8,080 bases of DNA from Aquificaceae bacterium (lineage in GTDB: Bacteria > Aquificota > Aquificia > Aquificales > Aquificaceae): contig JALSTO010000279.1 of the NCBI GenBank assembly GCA_026983685.1, positions 1-8,080 on the forward strand, given 5' to 3'. This document shows, piece by piece, positions 6,212 to 8,080 of the stretch. Numbering within the stretch: the first letter of the stretch is position 1; the number at the start of each line of letters is the position of its first letter. The notes under the pieces were generated by a model. It saw nothing but the letters and a program-made list of their open reading frames with translations. It had not been told where the DNA came from and did no database searches. The position numbers were made by a program, and so were the translations under genes.

Positions 6212-6578
6212 AGAAATATTCCTCAAGGACTGGAAGTACAAGCTCATGGCTCTCGCCATATCCTTTTCCCTGTGGAGCGTGGTAAACTTCGGTAGCAGGA
6301 CAGCTATAACGGTCACAAGGTACGTTGAGCTGGAAAACACGAGGGAGGGTATGGTTTATAGGGTTAAACCCGAGAGGGTTGATATAACTGTCTATGTTGT
6401 TGAGAGGCTTCTCCTCTCAAAGATGATAGAGAGGGTAAGGGCTTACGTTGACGTGAAAGATATTAGCAAACCTGGAGTTTACAGGGTAAAGGTTCAACTT
6501 GAAACACCCCTTCCGGTTTTGATACACCCGGCGGGCGTGGAGCCGCCGGTAGTTAAGGTGGTTGTTAACCGCAGCTGA
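6198..6578 (+). CDS. ybbR: Short YbbR-domain membrane protein, probable CdaA partner
   Basis: This 126-residue protein starts within the last codons of cdaA (14-bp overlap). It has a short cytoplasmic N-terminus ending in DWKYK (11-15), one membrane helix (about 16-32, ending SLWSVVNFG), and about 90 beta-rich residues outside the membrane that fit one YbbR domain (RYVELENTREGMVY near 41-54; RVDITVYVV near 60-68; VKVQLETPLPV near 97-107). In Firmicutes the partner CdaR carries three or four YbbR repeats and regulates CdaA; here there is room for only one. The call rests mainly on the position after cdaA, the anchor plus beta domain, and the family-like first strand. The role as a cyclase regulator is inferred. 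The last five codons overlap convergent erpA. Confidence 0.75.
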   Translation: MKLLREIFLKDWKYKLMALAISFSLWSVVNFGSRTAITVTRYVELENTREGMVYRVKPERVDITVYVVERLLLSKMIERVRAYVDVKDISKPGVYRVKVQLETPLPVLIHPAGVEPPVVKVVVNRS

Positions 6579-6912
6579 AGGAGCTTCCGCAACCACAACT
6601 TCCGGTTGCATTGGGGTTCCTTATGGTAAATCCACCGCCCATGAAGTCAACAACGTAGTCAAGCTCCGCACCGTTAACGTAGGGCATTGAGAAGGCATCT
6701 ATGACAACCTTTACTCCACCCTGTTCAAAGACGTGGTCTCCCTCCTCAATGGTGTCGTCAAAGCCCATGGCATACTGAAAGCCTGAGCATCCACCTGGGA
6801 CAACCCTAACCCTGAGGATGGGGTTTTCTATATTGTTCTCCTTAGCAACCTTGAGTATCTCCTCCGCTGCCTTCTCGGTAACCTTGAACACCATAGCTGT
6901 CTGCTCCTGCAT
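6565..6912 (-). CDS. erpA: A-type iron-sulfur cluster carrier (ErpA/IscA family)
   Basis: This 115-residue protein receives Fe-S clusters from a scaffold and delivers them to apo-proteins in the cytoplasm. The three cluster cysteines of the family are present: Cys42 in VVPGGCSGFQY, and Cys106 and Cys108 in the C-terminal SCGCGSSF. A fourth Cys (114) precedes the last Gly. The DFMGGGFTIRNPNAT stretch (89-103) is typical of the family. The start is set at 6912 (MQEQTAMVFKV) because a strong ribosome binding site, AAGGAGGT, lies 7 nt upstream; an earlier in-frame ATG at 6930 overlaps that site and is very unlikely to be used. The gene lies 40 bp after the LapA-domain gene and is probably part of the same minus-strand unit. 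Whether it is functionally ErpA, IscA or a general A-type protein cannot be decided from sequence alone. Confidence 0.93.
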   Translation of the reverse strand: MQEQTAMVFKVTEKAAEEILKVAKENNIENPILRVRVVPGGCSGFQYAMGFDDTIEEGDHVFEQGGVKVVIDAFSMPYVNGAELDYVVDFMGGGFTIRNPNATGSCGCGSSFSCG

Positions 6913-6919
6913 ACTTACA

Positions 6920-6927
6920 ACCTCCTT
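6920..6927 (-). promoter_or_regulatory. Strong ribosome binding site that fixes the erpA start
   Basis: On the minus strand AAGGAGGT is a near-complete anti-SD match, followed by a 7-nt spacer (TGTAAGT) and ATG at 6912. The upstream ATG at 6930-6928 directly abuts it, so that start would place the site inside the coding region. Confidence 0.85.
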
Positions 6928-6952
6928 CATAAGAATTTGCTAATAAGATACT

Positions 6953-7177
6953 TCATGAAGTTAGGCGCTTTATGATGTAAGTCAAGGGAAAGAATATTAA
7001 ACCTACGAGGAACCCGGAGAAGAAAGCTATAAGGACAACGAGCCCGACCGGAAGGGGAGGAGTCTTGAGGTCAGCCCAAAGGACAAGCTCAACGCTCTGG
7101 GCTGAGTTCTGGAGGAAGAAGTAAAAGGATACACCGAAGACCACGAGGAAGATGAGCAGGTAGAGGAGGTTCTTCAT
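6953..7177 (-). CDS. LapA-domain (DUF1049) small membrane protein
   Basis: This 74-residue protein has two membrane helices, about residues 4-22 and 43-65, joined by a short loop with the family's FLQNSAQSVELVLW pattern (21-34), and ends in a basic tail (YIIKRLTS). The family includes the lipopolysaccharide assembly factor LapA (YciS) of E. coli, which acts with LapB to control LpxC turnover. Many short members have no tested function, and no lapB-like gene is visible, so the LPS role is only a possibility. The start ATG overlaps the pdxA stop as ATGA, and AAGGG just upstream can serve as ribosome binding site, so translation is coupled to pdxA. Confidence 0.72.
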   Translation of the reverse strand: MKNLLYLLIFLVVFGVSFYFFLQNSAQSVELVLWADLKTPPLPVGLVVLIAFFSGFLVGLIFFPLTYIIKRLTS

Positions 7178-8080
7178 CCCTTAAGATTTTCAACCAGTTT
7201 CTCCAAAAGTTCAAGGGCTTTGAGGCTTGGCATGGGGTCCGCCACTCCCTTCCATGCTATGTCGTAGGCTGTCCCGTGGTCGGGTGAGGTTCTCGGAAAG
7301 GGAAGACCCAGCGTCAGATTTACCCCTTCCCTGAAGGCGAGCATCTTGAAGGGAATAAGTCCCTGGTCGTGGTACATGCAGAGGAAGACTTCGTACTCTT
7401 CGGGTTTCAGGAAGGCGGTGTCTGGAACGAGGGGACCCTCAATCTTGAAGCCTTTTCTTTTGTATTCCTCAACCACCGGCAGTATCTCCTCCATGTCTTC
7501 CTTCCCTATATCTCCCATCTCGCCCGCATGGGGATTCAGCCCCAGAACACCCACAGAAGGCTCCCTGCCAAAGAGCCTCTTGTATTCTCTCAGTAGGAGC
7601 TCAAGCTTTGACCTGACGTTTTCCTTCACCACCCTCGCGGGAACCTCTTTGAGAGGAATATGGGTCGTGAGGAGGAGAACCTTTATCCTGTCAGAGTACA
7701 TCATCATGGCGTATTCCTTTGTACCCGTCGCCTGAGCCAGATACTCGGTCTGCCCCTCGTAAGAGAACCCCGCTCTTGACGCCCAGAACTTATTTATCGG
7801 CATGGTGAGTATGCCTCCGAGCTTTCCATAGACCGCATCAACTACAGCCCTTGCAAGGCAAGCTACCGCAACCTTCCCTGAAGTTAGGGAGGGCTCTGGA
7901 ACAGGCTTGTCGGAGATGTTAAGGTCAATGAGGTAAACTCCGGGACCCTCAGCCTCATCAACGCTGAATATAGTCTGAGCACCGATTTCCTTGCTGAGGA
8001 GCCTCTCTGCCTCAAGGAGGGTCTTCTTTTCCCCGTAGATTACGTAGGTTCCCTCCTCCCTGAAGTGTTCGGATAGTTTC
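7174..8080 (-). CDS. pdxA: 4-hydroxythreonine-4-phosphate dehydrogenase PdxA (5' truncated)
   Basis: The frame is open to the window edge; 301 C-terminal residues are visible, so some 15-25 N-terminal ones are missing. PdxA oxidises 4-phosphohydroxy-L-threonine with NAD(P)+ and decarboxylates it to 3-amino-1-hydroxyacetone 1-phosphate, in the DXP-dependent route to pyridoxal phosphate. Landmarks, counted from the internal Met at 7803, are MPINK (1-5), YEGQTEYLA (15-23), LLTTHIPL (44-51), GLNPHAGE (88-95), CMYHDQGLIPFK (142-153), TLGLPFPRTSPDHGTA (164-179) and DIAWKG (181-186). Upstream of that Met, KPVPEPSLTSGKVAVACLAR joins directly, so 7803 is not the start. The enzyme uses a divalent metal held by three His. 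Two are here (His92, His145), but the first, normally in GHTE, is Gln18 (codon 7750-7752, CAG). Other motifs look intact, so the gene does not appear decayed. Confidence 0.93.
   Translation of the reverse strand, partial: KLSEHFREEGTYVIYGEKKTLLEAERLLSKEIGAQTIFSVDEAEGPGVYLIDLNISDKPVPEPSLTSGKVAVACLARAVVDAVYGKLGGILTMPINKFWASRAGFSYEGQTEYLAQATGTKEYAMMMYSDRIKVLLLTTHIPLKEVPARVVKENVRSKLELLLREYKRLFGREPSVGVLGLNPHAGEMGDIGKEDMEEILPVVEEYKRKGFKIEGPLVPDTAFLKPEEYEVFLCMYHDQGLIPFKMLAFREGVNLTLGLPFPRTSPDHGTAYDIAWKGVADPMPSLKALELLEKLVENLKG

Noticed and set aside
6570..6592. Small hairpin (GAAG-GAG-CTTC) in the ybbR/erpA overlap
   Set aside because: The stem is only 4 bp, it has no following T-run and lies in conserved erpA codons; too weak to call a terminator.
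6950..6961. 12-bp palindrome ACTTCATGAAGT at the end of the LapA-domain gene
   Set aside because: About two such palindromes are expected by chance in 8 kb; this one overlaps a stop codon and lacks a T-tract, so it is not a convincing terminator or operator.
7801..7803. ATG at 7803 as the start of pdxA
   Set aside because: The open frame continues upstream to the window edge with PdxA-like sequence (SGKVAVACLAR), so this Met is internal.

Overview
The window looks like ordinary, very compact chromosome from a thermophilic, Aquificales-type bacterium. The reasons are: arginine is encoded almost only by AGG/AGA and isoleucine mostly by ATA; the proteins are rich in Lys and Glu; genes overlap or abut, and no gap exceeds about 65 bp; and the A-type iron-sulfur carrier near 6.6-6.9 kb closely resembles, from memory, the Aquifex aeolicus protein. 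The lineage is an inference and no search was run. No rRNA, tRNA, CRISPR array, insertion sequence or phage gene was seen.

Left part (1-2700). A 5'-truncated tsaC/yrdC gene (tRNA threonylcarbamoyladenosine synthesis) overlaps by 7 bp the start of a GH114-family lipoprotein gene. That gene runs tail to tail into a minus-strand glcD-type FAD oxidase gene, and the two coding ends overlap by 24 bp.

Centre (2701-6578). A 64-bp divergent region separates glcD from a plus-strand series: sppA (membrane signal peptide peptidase), a flavin-reductase-fold protein, folP (dihydropteroate synthase with an N-terminal extension of about 120 residues), cdaA (membrane diadenylate cyclase) and a short ybbR-domain membrane protein. 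sppA and the flavin protein are 1 nt apart. folP, cdaA and ybbR overlap one another, so they are probably one translationally coupled unit. The folP-cdaA-ybbR order is a known arrangement in other phyla, where glmM usually follows; here glmM is missing.

Right part (6565-8080). A minus-strand group reads pdxA (5' end outside the window), a LapA-domain membrane protein (ATGA overlap with pdxA) and erpA/iscA. erpA meets ybbR tail to tail with a 14-bp overlap.

No clearly new multi-gene system is visible. The points most worth checking are a His-to-Gln change at a metal-ligand position of PdxA, a changed KxR motif in TsaC, the cyclase operon without glmM, the FolP extension, and three genes whose start codons follow a -10-like hexamer closely and lack a ribosome binding site, which suggests leaderless mRNAs.
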